Part shown: positions 53,473 through 63,830 of the stretch, in pieces | Layout: each line of letters begins with the position of its first letter | How positions within the stretch are numbered: position 1 is the stretch's first letter | Assembly (NCBI GenBank): GCA_002917775.1 | Contig: KZ627158.1 | Coordinates: forward strand, 1 to 64,000 | Direction of reading: 5' to 3' | Source of the DNA: Glaciozyma antarctica PI12 | Lineage: Eukaryota > Basidiomycota > Microbotryomycetes > Kriegeriales > Camptobasidiaceae | Length of the DNA: 64,000 nt | The notes under the pieces: generated by a model | Database searches by the model: none | The model's input: only the letters and a program-made list of their open reading frames with translations | Told to the model about the DNA's origin: nothing | Position numbers and translations under genes: made by a program

Positions 53473-56400
53473 TCAAGATGCCATTGCAGTTGCGAAGACC
53501 TCGAATCCAATCCCGACCAGTGCGATCTTCCATCTCTCGCTCCTCTCGCGCACCACGTCCATGGCAGAGCAATCCGCCACGCTCGTGAGGACGCTTTCGA
53601 CCAGCTTCAAACCATCTCCCGATAGGGAGTAGAGGTTTAGGCGCTGATCGACCGAGGAGGAGGCGAGAAGCGTGGGCGTGAGGAAGGCGAGGCCTGCGAT
53701 GACGAGTCAGTCGGTTCAAGATTTGTAGCTGGCGTAGCGGACCTTGTATAGTAGAGGAGTGGGCGAAAAGAAGGGATTTGAGAGCGTCTCGAGATGAGAG
53801 CACGAGCTTCTCGTTCGCGAACGACGTGCCGAAGTGGTGGAGAGCAACGGCGTTGTCGTCGCCGGCCGTGGCGATTGCCAAGGTTCTCGACTCCGCTGCA
53901 GGTCCAGTTAGCTAACTGACTCTGCTGGGAGAAGCAGGACGCACGATCATAGCAGGCATCGAGGCCGTTGACGCCCGACTGGTGAGATGTAAAGGTGATG
54001 ACGGGCGGATCAAGCAGCAGCGAAAACGTCTCGCTGGTGGAGCGGCCGTCAGAAGTGGCGAGTGCGCTTCAGGTCGCAAGTTAGAGTGGTCTCGACGATG
54101 CAAAAAAGGAGAGCGGCACGAACGAGCGCACGGAAGCAGTCAGATCCCACACGGCAACCCTGTAGTCGTAAATCAGCACCGCGCGCGAAGCATGATAGAT
54201 CAAGCAACTCACAGCCCATCCGAAGCTCCAGAAAGGACCCAGGACCGCAGTCCAGCGGTCGTCTCGACCCGAAGAAGCCGCACCGTCAGGATGCACTTAG
54301 TGTGCTCGGCTTTCGAAGCCAGAAAGGCAAAGCTACGCTCGCTATCGTCGTAGAGCCAACTCTGCGACAGCAGGACGTTAAGAAAGGAGGTGGAGCAAGG
54401 CGGAAAGACGCACCCTCAGCACTCCGTCCGAGCAGCCAGCAACGACAAGATGGAGCCCTCGCTCCTTATCGACCACCTCGGCGGCCATATCCATCAAGCG
54501 AATCTCCCCTCCCTCCGTAACCGACACGCTATCTCCCGCAGAAAGAACTCGTAGAGCGACCTGTGGCTCGACTTCTCGCGCTTTTCCTTTCCGAGACGGA
54601 GCGAGTCGTGAGGTCGAAGCTGTCGGCGTGACCTGCCATGCGCGGATCGTCTCACGGGCACCGGACGCAAAGGCGAAGAGGCCGCTCGAGGATTCGGACC
54701 AAGCGACGGACTTGAGGGCGCCTTCGAGAGTTGAATCGGAGAAGAGAGTTCTGGGCTCGTTTGAGGCGTTCACTGGCGTGCGAAGGAGGTCAGTGAGTCG
54801 GTCGAGAAGCTCGCGGTTGTGAGCTGACGCTGAGAGATGCGGAATGAGGCGTTCTCTGCGCCAGTGGCAATGAGGGTCGCCTGCTCGCCGTTCTCGAGGT
54901 TGATTTGGTGGAACTTAACGCAGCGGATCTCGCGACCGTGGAAGCCTGGCAGTACGACTGGTGGAGGCGGATTGAGCGTCGAAGGCATGGTCGATTGTCG
55001 ATGTATCTGGGGGAGACAGAGCTCAGCATAGGGTTGCGCTACAAGCGACGAGGACCGACCTTTTCACCGAGGAGACGGAAGTAGTGAACGCCGCCGAGGC
55101 CATCTTGAACGAGCTGTCTCGTGTTCCTGACCCCAGGACTGACGAGCGAGAGGACCTGCACCGTGGTCAGCAGTACGAAAGAATCGCGCAGGGCGGAGAA
55201 CGAACCTCGTCGCCTCGAGGATTCAGAACCAGCGCTCGCGCGTCGACGAGAGCGAGGTACGTTCTCGCAGAGCCGTGCGACCCCTCCAATATCTGCAAAA
55301 GCGATCAAAAGAGCACTTCCAACTCAGCTACCGAACGTACCTGCTCCAACCGACCCCGCGTAATCCGTGCGCGATCGACCGTCTCCAGACTCCAAACCCC
55401 ATTCTCCTTCTCCAGCCAATGCTTTGCGCGGAAGCCGTCCCGTCCGACCGTCTCAAGCTCCATTCGTGCATCCGTGTCCTCGCCGACCTGAACATCGGAG
55501 ATTGCGTCCTTGTGGAGCACGCTCGTCGCCAACACGGTGCCAGAGGAGATCTCAACGACGACGAGCTGGCCGGCTTCGGTGCCGTAGAGAAGGGAGAGTC
55601 GATCAGAGCTGAGCCTGCAAGCTGTGAGGACTGAGTCGTTCAGTTTGATAGAGGAGACGGTATCGGCGGAGAGCTGCGAAGGGGATCAGCCTTTGAACTG
55701 GCGGCGAAGGGAATGAGACTACGTACGATGTCCGACTCGCCAGCTTCGAGAAATACGATTCGTCTCTCACGGCGATCGTACACCAACAGTTTGTCGCCAT
55801 CTAGCTCGACACTCGCAGCGCAGATCCCCGTCTCTCGCTCCGCGACCTCCCCATTCCGTAAATCAATGCGAGCGACAGTGCCTCGACTGGAGAAGATCCA
55901 TGCGGTTTCGAGGTTGCTGACGATGGTGGGAGAGCGGAACGAGGCAGAGGAGAGGTGGAGCGTCTTGAGCGGTGTCGGAGGTGCGGCGCGCCCGAGTAGG
56001 GAGAGAAGGATGGATCTGAGCTGGCCATTAGCGACGTCTCCTGAATGAGAGGTTGAGACGGACCCGTCGGTGAGGATGAAAATAACGCGCTGCATGCCAT
56101 TTGGAAGTGCGAAGACCGAAAACGCCTTGATTCCGCCAATGTTGCCGAAATGTAGGTCTGCGAGTGTCTTCAGTCGAGGCGAAGCGAGTGCGTTACCGCG
56201 CGACTGACCTTCTGAAGTGATCGTAGAAGTACCGTCGGCTGAGACAACCCAACTCCTGATCCCTCCATCTGCTCCTCCCGTCACGACGACCGAACCACCA
56301 TCCTCCATCAAGCAGCTCGAAACGCTCCACATGCTCCTCCCGTCATGCCCGTGCGCAAAAGTCTGAAGGATCTTGTGCTTGTTGTTGCTGATCTCCGGAA

Positions 56401-57472
56401 CGCCCCAAACAATCGCCTTCATGTCCTGCAAACCCCCATTAGATCAGCAAAATCCTTCGCCGAGGGAACAAAAACGCACCTCCGCGACCGAAACGACCTG
56501 CACTTCGCTAATCCACCTCACGCGCCAGATACGCCCTTCGTGGCCCCACATCCTCCTGCAGGAGCCGCCCGCGAGGTTCCAGATGAACACCGCGCGATCG
56601 TCGCTGACGCTCGCGAGTTGCTGGCCCGAAGGAGAGAAGGCGAGGTTGAATACGCCGCCCTGCACGCCTCGAATGAGTAAGAGTGGAGATAAGTGAGGGG
56701 GGACGTACATTGTGGCCGAGCAGTTTCGTAGGCTCTGCAGCGACATTCGAGTCCGTTGCGAGCTTCCAGAGAAGGATGTCGCCCAGCATACTTCCTCCCG
56801 CTAAAACCACCTCATCTAAGGTCTCGTAGTGCTGCTTTGAGAAGGTTGCACACCAGAGCAGTGGGCGTAAAGGGGAGTCGAGGACGCCGCTCAGGATCGG
56901 AGTTGCGGAGGTGCCGTAGGTGTAGGTGAGAAGCGAGTTGTGCGCCGTGATGAAGAGGACTTGATCGTTCTGCCCCACGTGTTAGTATCGCGTATTCGTA
57001 TCACAGCGGAGGGACAGCGTACGGAGAGGAAGGCTGCGTCGTGGATCCAGTCGGCGAGAGCGAGCCGGTGCAAGATGACGAGCTCTGCGGTGGCCAGTCT
57101 GTGTGCGCCACATGTTAGCTCGACACAGAAACGTCCCAAAGACGCGTACGCACCCGTCACCTCGCCCAGCAGCTCCACAAGCGAGCTCGACAAGCACAAG
57201 CTCCTTCCCTCCCAGCACGAGCACTCTCCAGCTCTCCCTAGCTCCCGCAGCCGGTTTCACAGCAATCCTATGAACCCTCTCCCGCTCCAGCACTCGCCAT
57301 TCCCGTTTAGGCGCGTCCTTTCCCCCGGCGCGCGCGTCCAGAGAGGTCAGGAGTTTAGGGAGATTGAGGAGCCGGCGAGGAGGAGAGATGGGGTGAGGAA
57401 GGCGAGGGCGTGGATGGGCGTGGTCTTTCCTAGGCTTACGAGCTTGTTGCTGAGCTCGGAGCTGAGGGCCAT
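53473..57472 (-). CDS. WDR6/Trm734-like WD40 protein
   Basis: WDR6 (yeast Trm734/Rtt10) partners the methyltransferase FTSJ1/Trm7 in 2'-O-methylation of position 34 in tRNA. ATG 57472 starts MALSSELSNKLVSLGKTTPI, then HALAFLTPSLLLAGSS. Many short exons carry WD repeats: LDEVVLAGGSMLGDILLWKL, GGVFNLAFSPSGQQLASVSD, DRAVFIWNLAGG, MWGHEGRIWRVRWI, DMKAIVWGVPE, AHGHDGRSMWSVSSCLMEDG, VVTGGADGGIRSWVV. Later come VVLPGFHGREIRCVKFHQIN, LATAGDDNAVALHHFG-like and LAFLTPTLLASSSVDQRLNL blades. It ends ERWKIALVGIGFEVFATAMA and a TGA at 53473. The WGHEGRIWRV block is diagnostic of WDR6. A one-base shift is needed near 57350-57362 between AGSSISL and LLTSLDARAGGKD; no intron fits. Confidence 0.82.
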
Positions 57473-58114
57473 TCCCGAGCGCGAGGGGTGGAGGAGAGAG
57501 AGGTTCGCTCCTACCCCTTTGCTTCATGCCGTCACCTCGCCATCGCCGCGCCTTCTCCGTCCTCAGGGGAGATCCGAAGCTGGAGTTTCAGATGTGCGCC
57601 AACTGTCCAGGACGTCCGCTCGACCCGGACCGCTCGAACTCCGCCTGCTCAAAAGCTCCGCTCGTTCTCAGGTTGCGCCTTGCTTTGTCGTTCTCGGGGA
57701 GTGAGTGAGGTCTCCTGGCAACGGTAAGCGTACTGAAGATGTACTAGGAGGCTGGGACGCGGTAGGAAGTACTATGGCACGAGTCGGAGAGCAGCTTGGG
57801 GGCAGGACCAGGAGGAGGAGAGCTGATGTTGGCCGCTTCGTCTGCGCAGAGCTTGGAGCCGTACACTGCGTGTAACAGAACTGCTGGAGTACATCTGCTC
57901 TCTGACTTGACGTGCGTTGGGCGTCAGTTGCTGCTGAACGATCCCCGCGATCGCGAACGCTTTGTTCGACTCCCCCTTCGCGTTGCTGCTCTTCCGTCGA
58001 GTGGGGTATTCCCTTCGCGGGACGACCGTAGCGTTCTCTTCTTGCTCCCGCGTGCCTCTACCCGCTCCCACCTTCTCCTCTCCTCCTTCCGAGCTCATTC
58101 CAAGTTACTTCGCA
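57473..58114. other. Divergent intergenic region
   Basis: About 640 bp between the WDR6-like start and an F-box remnant. Nothing recognised. Confidence 0.4.
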
Positions 58115-58613
58115 ATGTCGATCTCCTGCCTACATGCTGAGATCGTATCCCTCGTCCTCGATTCCCTCCCACGAAGGCTAATATCAGCATCTCCTATGCT
58201 GGCCTTTTCCGCTGCTGTCTCATCAGCCACGCTTTCTCCACCGTGCCGAGACGAGCCCTCTCGTGCGCGATTAAATCCTTCGCACGAACACTTTCCCTCG
58301 AAAAAAGCGAAGCGGCTACCCTCCTGCTCCCAGCAAGCGTTCACCGCCAGCCCTAAATGAACCTTCGCAACGTCGCTTGAGCTTCACCCTCACCTCGCTC
58401 GCCCTTACGACTGTACTGTCTCGCTTGTCCTTGCCGACAATCTCGCTGGACTTCCTCCTGCTCCCCTCCTGCTCCCCATCATCATCTCTTCGCCTAGCAC
58501 GACATCGTCCACTCGATCTCACCCTCCAGGATTCGAAACCCCCCCTCGACCTCTTCGAAAGACTTGCGCTCGAAGACGCGCAGAGGAGGCGTGGGAGATC
58601 AAAAAAAGGGTGA
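58115..58613 (+). pseudogene. F-box-like gene remnant
   Basis: ATG 58115 gives MSISCLHAEIVSLVLDSLPR, an F-box-like start. The usual next segment appears in another frame (YAGLFRCCLISHAFSTVPRR, then LSCAIKSFARTLSLEKS) and ends at about 58352. A further open stretch to 58613 (LTTVLSRLSLPTISLDFLLL, LDLTLQDSKPPLDLFERLAL) has LRR-like composition. The whole is far shorter than a normal F-box/LRR protein of this genome (about 400 aa) and needs at least one frame change, so I read it as a decayed copy. Confidence 0.5.
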
Positions 58614-58668
58614 AGTTCCTTCGAGCCCGCCGCCCTCCCTCTCCGCCAACCTCTCTCGAACGACAGCA

Positions 58669-60164
58669 ATGGGAAACGGCAAGAAGAACAAGATCGGAGG
58701 AGCACCAAAGCAAAAGGGTCGTCTCGTAGCAGGTCCGCTCTCCCCCTCCTCCTTCCGCGCACAGAGCTAACTCCCCAAGCAGCTCTCGCCAACTCGCAGT
58801 TCAACGCCGCTATCCGCGCCAAAGCAGCCTCAGCAGCAGAGGACAAGGAGGAGCGCGCCAAGGCTTCTGCAGCTGGAGCGACGCAGGCGCAGATGAAGAA
58901 GAAGCGGAAGCTCGAACGCGCGGCGGAGAGGGAGCAGGAGAAGGCGGAGGTAGCTGCTGCTGAGGCGGTGACCGAGGTGGAGCTCGTGGATGGCGAGGAG
59001 AAGAAGTTCGTGGCGTCTGAGAGCAAGGGGAAGCGTGCGAGGGAGGAGCGGGAGAGGAAGAGGGGTACGGTGCCGTATGGCCTTGGAGAGAAGATCTTGT
59101 TGGTGGGAGAAGGTGAGCTGGCGTGCCGTGCGGTGTGGAGACTGAGGAAGCTGACGGTACGACTACAGGAAACTTCTCGTTCGCACACTCGCTCCTCCTC
59201 ATGAACCCTCCCGTCGTCACTCCCCATCTCCTCCTCGCGACCTCGTTCGACACTCTCGAAGCTGCACTCGCCAAATACCCCGACCTCATGCTCCACGTCA
59301 ACGCGATTCGCGAGAAGGGCGCCAAGGCCATCTTTGGAGTCGATGCGATGGATCTGAAGAAGTGCAAGGAGGTCAAGGAGGGTCGCGAGTGGGACCGAGT
59401 CGGTTTCAACTTCCCTCATGTCGGTGCGTCCACTCTCTTCCTCCACAACCACACAACAACTCACACACGACGACGCAGGTGCCGGAATCACCGACCAAAA
59501 CCGCAACGTTCGCGCCAACCAAACTCTCATCCTTCGCTTCTTCCGCTCCGTCGCCCCCTTCCTCCCCCGTGGCAAGTCCGCCTCTACCGACGTCCACAAC
59601 GTCAAGAAGAAGGCCCAGCACGCGTCAGTCTGGACCTCGAAAAAGACCAACACGAACAAGAAGCGCAAGCAGGTCAACTCGGACGACGAAGCCGATCGCT
59701 GGGGACCTCTTCCTACGACCAACGAGGATGGCGAGGCCTTTTCCGACGACGAAGAGGACGAGGACGAAGCGAACGTTGCTCTCGCTCTCGCTCCTCCCCC
59801 TCCTACGACCGCCGGAACCGTTCTCGTCACCCTCCGCACCACCGCCCCTTACTCCCTCTGGTCCCTCGCACACCTCGGCACGCGCGGCTCCCTCATCGCC
59901 CCCTCCATCCTCCCCCGCCCTCTTCCCCCGACCGCTCAACCCAATTACAAGGTCCTACGATCCTTCGATTTCCTTCCAGCGGATTACGAAGGGTACGAGC
60001 ACCGCCGCACGATTGGGTTCAAGGAGGGTGTGAGCAGTGGGAAGAACGAGGATTTGAGCCTTAGTGCTCGGGAGAGGGGGGAGAAGAGGAGGGAGGAGAA
60101 GGAGGGGAAGGAGAGGGAGGAGAAGGAGGAGAGGGGGAGAAGAGTATGGGGAAGGGAGCGATGA
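58669..60164 (+). CDS. BMT5: 25S rRNA (uridine-N3)-methyltransferase, Bmt5-like
   Basis: SAM-dependent nucleolar enzyme (DUF2431 family) that makes m3U in 25S rRNA. Exon 1 encodes MGNGKKNKIGGAPKQKG, a basic tail typical of Bmt5. A Lys/Glu/Ala helix (MKKKRKLERAAEREQEKAEV) precedes the Rossmann core: GEKILLVGEGNFSFAHSLLL (SAM-binding), LLATSFDTLEAALAKYP, GAKAIFGVDAMDLKKCKE, WDRVGFNFPHVGAGITDQNR and NQTLILRFFRSVAPFL. VLVTLRTTAPYSLWSLAHLG and YEGYEHRRTIGF are the C-terminal family blocks, separated by an acidic insert (SDDEEDEDEANV). The C-terminal 35 residues are Arg/Glu/Lys-rich low complexity. Introns are short; the GAGITDQ junction is exact. Confidence 0.9.
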
Positions 60165-60620
60165 GGACGTATGAGTTTGAGCTGGCGGAGCAGGGAGATG
60201 CAGACGACTTATACGATTGAGTGCGCGCGGAATGCATTGTGCCTGTTCGTTGTTCGCTGTCGTCGTCGTCCTCGTCGTCGTCGTCGCTTTGCCCTGTTCT
60301 TTCGCGTGCTCCGGTTCGTGGAGCAGGATCTTTCGAGCGAGTGACGCCGAGGTTCAAACGGCTCAACATTCCCACGTCGTCGTTCGGTGGTGTCTCATCC
60401 AGCGGTAGCAGTACACACACACCGTACGCTTCTAGAAGATAGAACTGGTTGCGCCGGAGTCCATGTGCCGAACGTCGTCACTCCGTGGATCTCGCTAAAT
60501 CCGCCTCAGCGCCCCGCCGCCCGGGCCCACTCATCGATCTCTCTCTCCCTGCGCCAAAAAAGATTCTTCGCACTTCGTAGCTCTGTTCACCGACCCGCCG
60601 TCAGCCCCCGCACTTCAAGG
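60165..60620. other. Intergenic, hexose-transporter promoter region
   Basis: About 455 bp. It contains a GTC/CTC trinucleotide microsatellite at 60258-60287 and otherwise nothing recognised. Confidence 0.45.
60258..60287. repeat. (GTC)n microsatellite
   Basis: Ten trinucleotide units of GTC with one CTC-type interruption, in the 3' flank of BMT5. Confidence 0.85.
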
Positions 60621-63167
60621 ATGGATCCTACTCATCCCACTTCAGCTGGAACAACCATCGTACCCTCCCAACCTCCCTCGCGCGCCGCCTCCGTCAAACA
60701 CCCTCAAGCACCTTCGATGCAGCAGCAAGAGGACGAGTTCGATGAGCCGCCCAAGAAGGATCGCGCCCCTCCCTTCGTAGTCATCCTCTGCCTCTTCCAG
60801 TCTCTCGCCGGTTTGCTCTTCGGATGGGAGAGCGGAGGAATCGCCGGAGTCGTCAACCAAGCTGATTGTGCGTCCTAACTTGGTCACCCTCGGCGTTGCG
60901 TGAGCTGATCTCCAGTGGCGTTCGTCTAACAGACCAGATGAGGTTCGGCGAACCTGACCCCAACACCGCGACGGGCTTCATCATCCCCACCACCCGTCTT
61001 TCCATCATCACCTCCTTCCTCGGACTCGGTGCGCTCTTTGGCGCCCTCCTCGCCGGATCGATCTCGTCGCGCGTCGGCATCAAGGTGGCCTTCATGTTCT
61101 CCCTGGTCATCTTCCTTATTGGTATCGCGGTCGAAACGAGCGCGCAGTATCAGTGGGGACAGATCGTTGCGGGACGCCTCATCGCTGGGTACGGAATTGG
61201 GAGTCTGAGCATGCTTGCGCCGCTTTACCAGGCCGAGTGCTCGCCTAGGCATCTTCGTGGGCTCATTACCTGCACGTACCAGCTCTGCGCCACCCTTGGG
61301 TACGTCCTCCTTTCTACGCTGCTGATTCCGCTCGCTGACCCTGCTCTCTCGGCGCAGAATGTACGATGTCGCTTCGATCTTTCGCATCGCGCAACGACCA
61401 CTAACATGTTTCGCACGAACAGCTTCCTCGCTAACGTCGTCAACTACACGTTCCGCAACCGAACCGGCTCCATCACCTGGCGAATCCCCATCGGCGTCCA
61501 GCTCGTCTTCGTACGTCCCTCGGTCGCTCTCCCCTCGCACTCCTAACCCTCTTACGACAGGGAACTCTCCTCCTAATCGGCACCGCCTTATCCCCCGAAT
61601 CTCCTCGCTACTTCATCGCCCGCGGCAACGTCGACCAAGCGCGTACCAACCTCGCCAAACTCCGAGACCTCCCCGTCGACCACCCCGAGTTGGAGCAGGA
61701 GATCCAGACGCTCGTCAAGGCGAACGAGGCGGAGAAGGCGTTGGGAAGCGTTAGTTACCGCGAGTGCTTCTCGAACGAGGGAAGGATGCTTTTGAGGACT
61801 TTGATTGGGATCCTCGTTCAGGCGGGTCAGCAATGGTCTGGAGTCAACTTCTGTGAGTCCTCGCTAAGGTAACAGAAGTGAGTAACAGCACTGACTCGCT
61901 TGCAAGTCTGTGAGTTTCTCTAGCGCGACATCTCCTCGCCACACCGTCTAACCTCTCTCGCAGTCTCCTACGGCGTCAAGTTCTTCGCTTCGGCCGGTAT
62001 CAGCGATTCCTTCCTCATCCAAGTCATCCTCGGAGCCGTCAAGTCCGTTCCCTCCCTCCTCCCCCACTCCCCCGCTAAACATCCTCTTCGCAGCGTCGTC
62101 TCGACATTCCCCGGACTATGGGCCGTCGAGCACCTCGGTCGTCGTCAAACCCTCCTCATCGGATCAGTCATCATGTACGTCTCTCCCTCCTCTTCTCCAT
62201 TGTTTCGAAACTGACCCCGTTGCAGGTTCACCGGACAAGTCGTAGCTGGAGCCGTCGGGACAGCCAGTACGTCCCTCCTCTCCCATTCTCCCTTCCTTCG
62301 CTGACCGAATCTCGCAGGCCCCAACGGAGAGGTGGCAGGAAAAATCCTTATCACTTTCTCCTGCATCTTCATCTTCGGATTCGCCTCCACCTGGGGTCCT
62401 CTCGGTGCGCTCTTCTTCCTTTTTGTGCGCGGGAGCGGAGGCTGATGAGGTTGTGTAGGATGGGTCGTCGCGGCTGAGCAGTTCCCTATCCGCCTTGCTG
62501 CGGCTTGTGTCTCTATGGCTACTGCTTCCAACTGGGGAAACAGTGCGTCTTCATTTTCGCAATCTCATGCGAAGGTGCTGATGGAGTCCTTTTCGGCAGA
62601 CTTTTTGCTTGCGATCATCACGCCTTATATCACCGATGAGGGCTACGTACGCTCTCCCCTCCCTAACGTCGTCGGAACGAGGAACTGATATCGCGTTGCA
62701 GGGAAACCTCCAGGCCAAGATCGTGCGTTTCTCGGAGTCCGCCCGTGCGGACCACCACTGACTCCCTCTCTCTCGCGCAGACCTTTATCTGGGCAGGAGC
62801 CATCGTTGTCTTTGGTCTCTTTGTCCTGTTTTTCGTCCCCGAGGTTCGTCTCTCCCCTCCTCCCCTCTCGCAGCTCGCTCGCTCCCTCTCTCCTCTCGCT
62901 CCCTTCCTCTCCTCATTTCCCTCTACCTTCCAATCAACCTCTCTCCCCTCCAATCAATCACTAACCACTTCCCCCACACAGACCAAAGGACTCTCCCTCC
63001 TCCAAGTCGACGAGATGTACCTTTCCCGCGTCAACGCGCTCCGCTCAGCCTCCTGGGTGCCCTACGGCGGTTCCTCGACCCGTAACGCCGGGATGGGGTT
63101 GAAGCTCGAGACTTCTCACCATGAAGTGGCGCCTAAGAGGGCGCTGGAGGAGGATGTGGTCGCTTGA
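60621..63167 (+). CDS. Hexose/sugar transporter (MFS sugar porter)
   Basis: Plasma-membrane sugar:H+ symporter or facilitator with 12 helices. A polar N-terminus with QQQEDEFDEPPKKD precedes helix 1 (VVILCLFQSLAGLLFGWESG). FLGLGALFGALLAGSISSRV and GRLIAGYGIGSLSMLAPLYQ (GR motif, PLYQAE) follow, then TYQLCATLGIFLANVVNYTF, PESPRYFIARG, QAGQQWSGVNFFFSYGVKFF, WAVEHLGRRQTLLIGSVIMF, STWGPLGWVVAAEQFPIRLA and FVPETKGLSLLQVDEM. About fourteen exons are present, including a 21-nt exon (GNLQAKI) and two 3-nt exons that restore the family spacing in TLGIFLA and NFFFSYG. The stop is TGA at 63165. Substrate is not predictable from sequence alone. Confidence 0.92.
61356..61358 (+). other. 3-nt microexon (AAT) in the hexose transporter
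   Basis: GG/GTACGT... ends CTGACCCTGCTCTCGGCGCAG, then AAT, then GTACGATG... with CACTAACATG and GAACAG/CTTCC. Including it gives CTT GGA ATC TTC CTC, that is LGIFL; skipping it gives LGFL, one residue short of the family. Confidence 0.65.
61907..61909 (+). other. 3-nt microexon (TCT) in the hexose transporter
   Basis: A 54-bp intron ending CTGACTCGCTTGCAAG, then TCT, then a 54-bp intron GTGAGT...CTAACCTCTCTCGCAG. Including it gives AAC TTC TTC TTC TCC TAC (NFFFSY), matching the family spacing N-F-x-F-x-Y-G; skipping it gives NFFSY. Confidence 0.65.
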
Positions 63168-63830
63168 GCGAACCGAAAGTGGACACTCGATAGATTTAAT
63201 GTGTCGGCGCAATAGAATAACCCGCTTCCTCACTCGCTTTGCGCTGAGCTTTCTGCGCTGTATGAGCTTTTCCTCGGAGCAGTGTGGGCTTTATCAGCGA
63301 CGTTCGCTCAGAGCGAGGAGGTACTGCGTCCTCAGCGCAGGCAAGGCAGTCACGACATATCGGGCCGTCTCCTCGGTGCTCAGCGCGCAGTTGTCGTCGT
63401 GACGATAATCCAAGTGAGCTGTGGAGGAAGCTTGGTAAGGGCCACGGCGTCTCACGAGATGTGTTCGGTCGCAGCGAACGCGGGGTAATTAGGAATTAAT
63501 GGGGGTAGGAGGGAGGTAGGATGGGTGGATCTTGAGGGCGATGGTGGCGATCGCAGCTACGGATGGAGGGCGGAGTAGGGCAAGACGCCTTGTAAGTAGC
63601 TTAGGATTCACTGGCTCGCGTCTGAGTAGCTTGGAGCGAGTGAGGAATGAGTCCGGTGGTCAAGTGGAGGGACGCTGAGCCAACTAATTTAATCAAATTG
63701 TTTCAAGGCCGGGGTAACTTGAGCTCCTTCATTCCTCCTCTCTCTCTCTCCTTCACACAACTCACTCGGACTCACCACCGAACACCACTTCACCACCTTC
63801 ACCAACACCACAGCAACTACCTCGAACAAG
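63168..63830. other. Intergenic, formate dehydrogenase promoter region
   Basis: About 660 bp between tandem + strand genes; the last 100 bp before the ATG is rich in CACC and CTC. Nothing else recognised. Confidence 0.4.

Noticed and set aside
60061-60420. Minus-strand acidic open frame over the 3' end of BMT5
   Set aside because: It is the antisense of Arg/Glu/Lys repeats and the GTC microsatellite.
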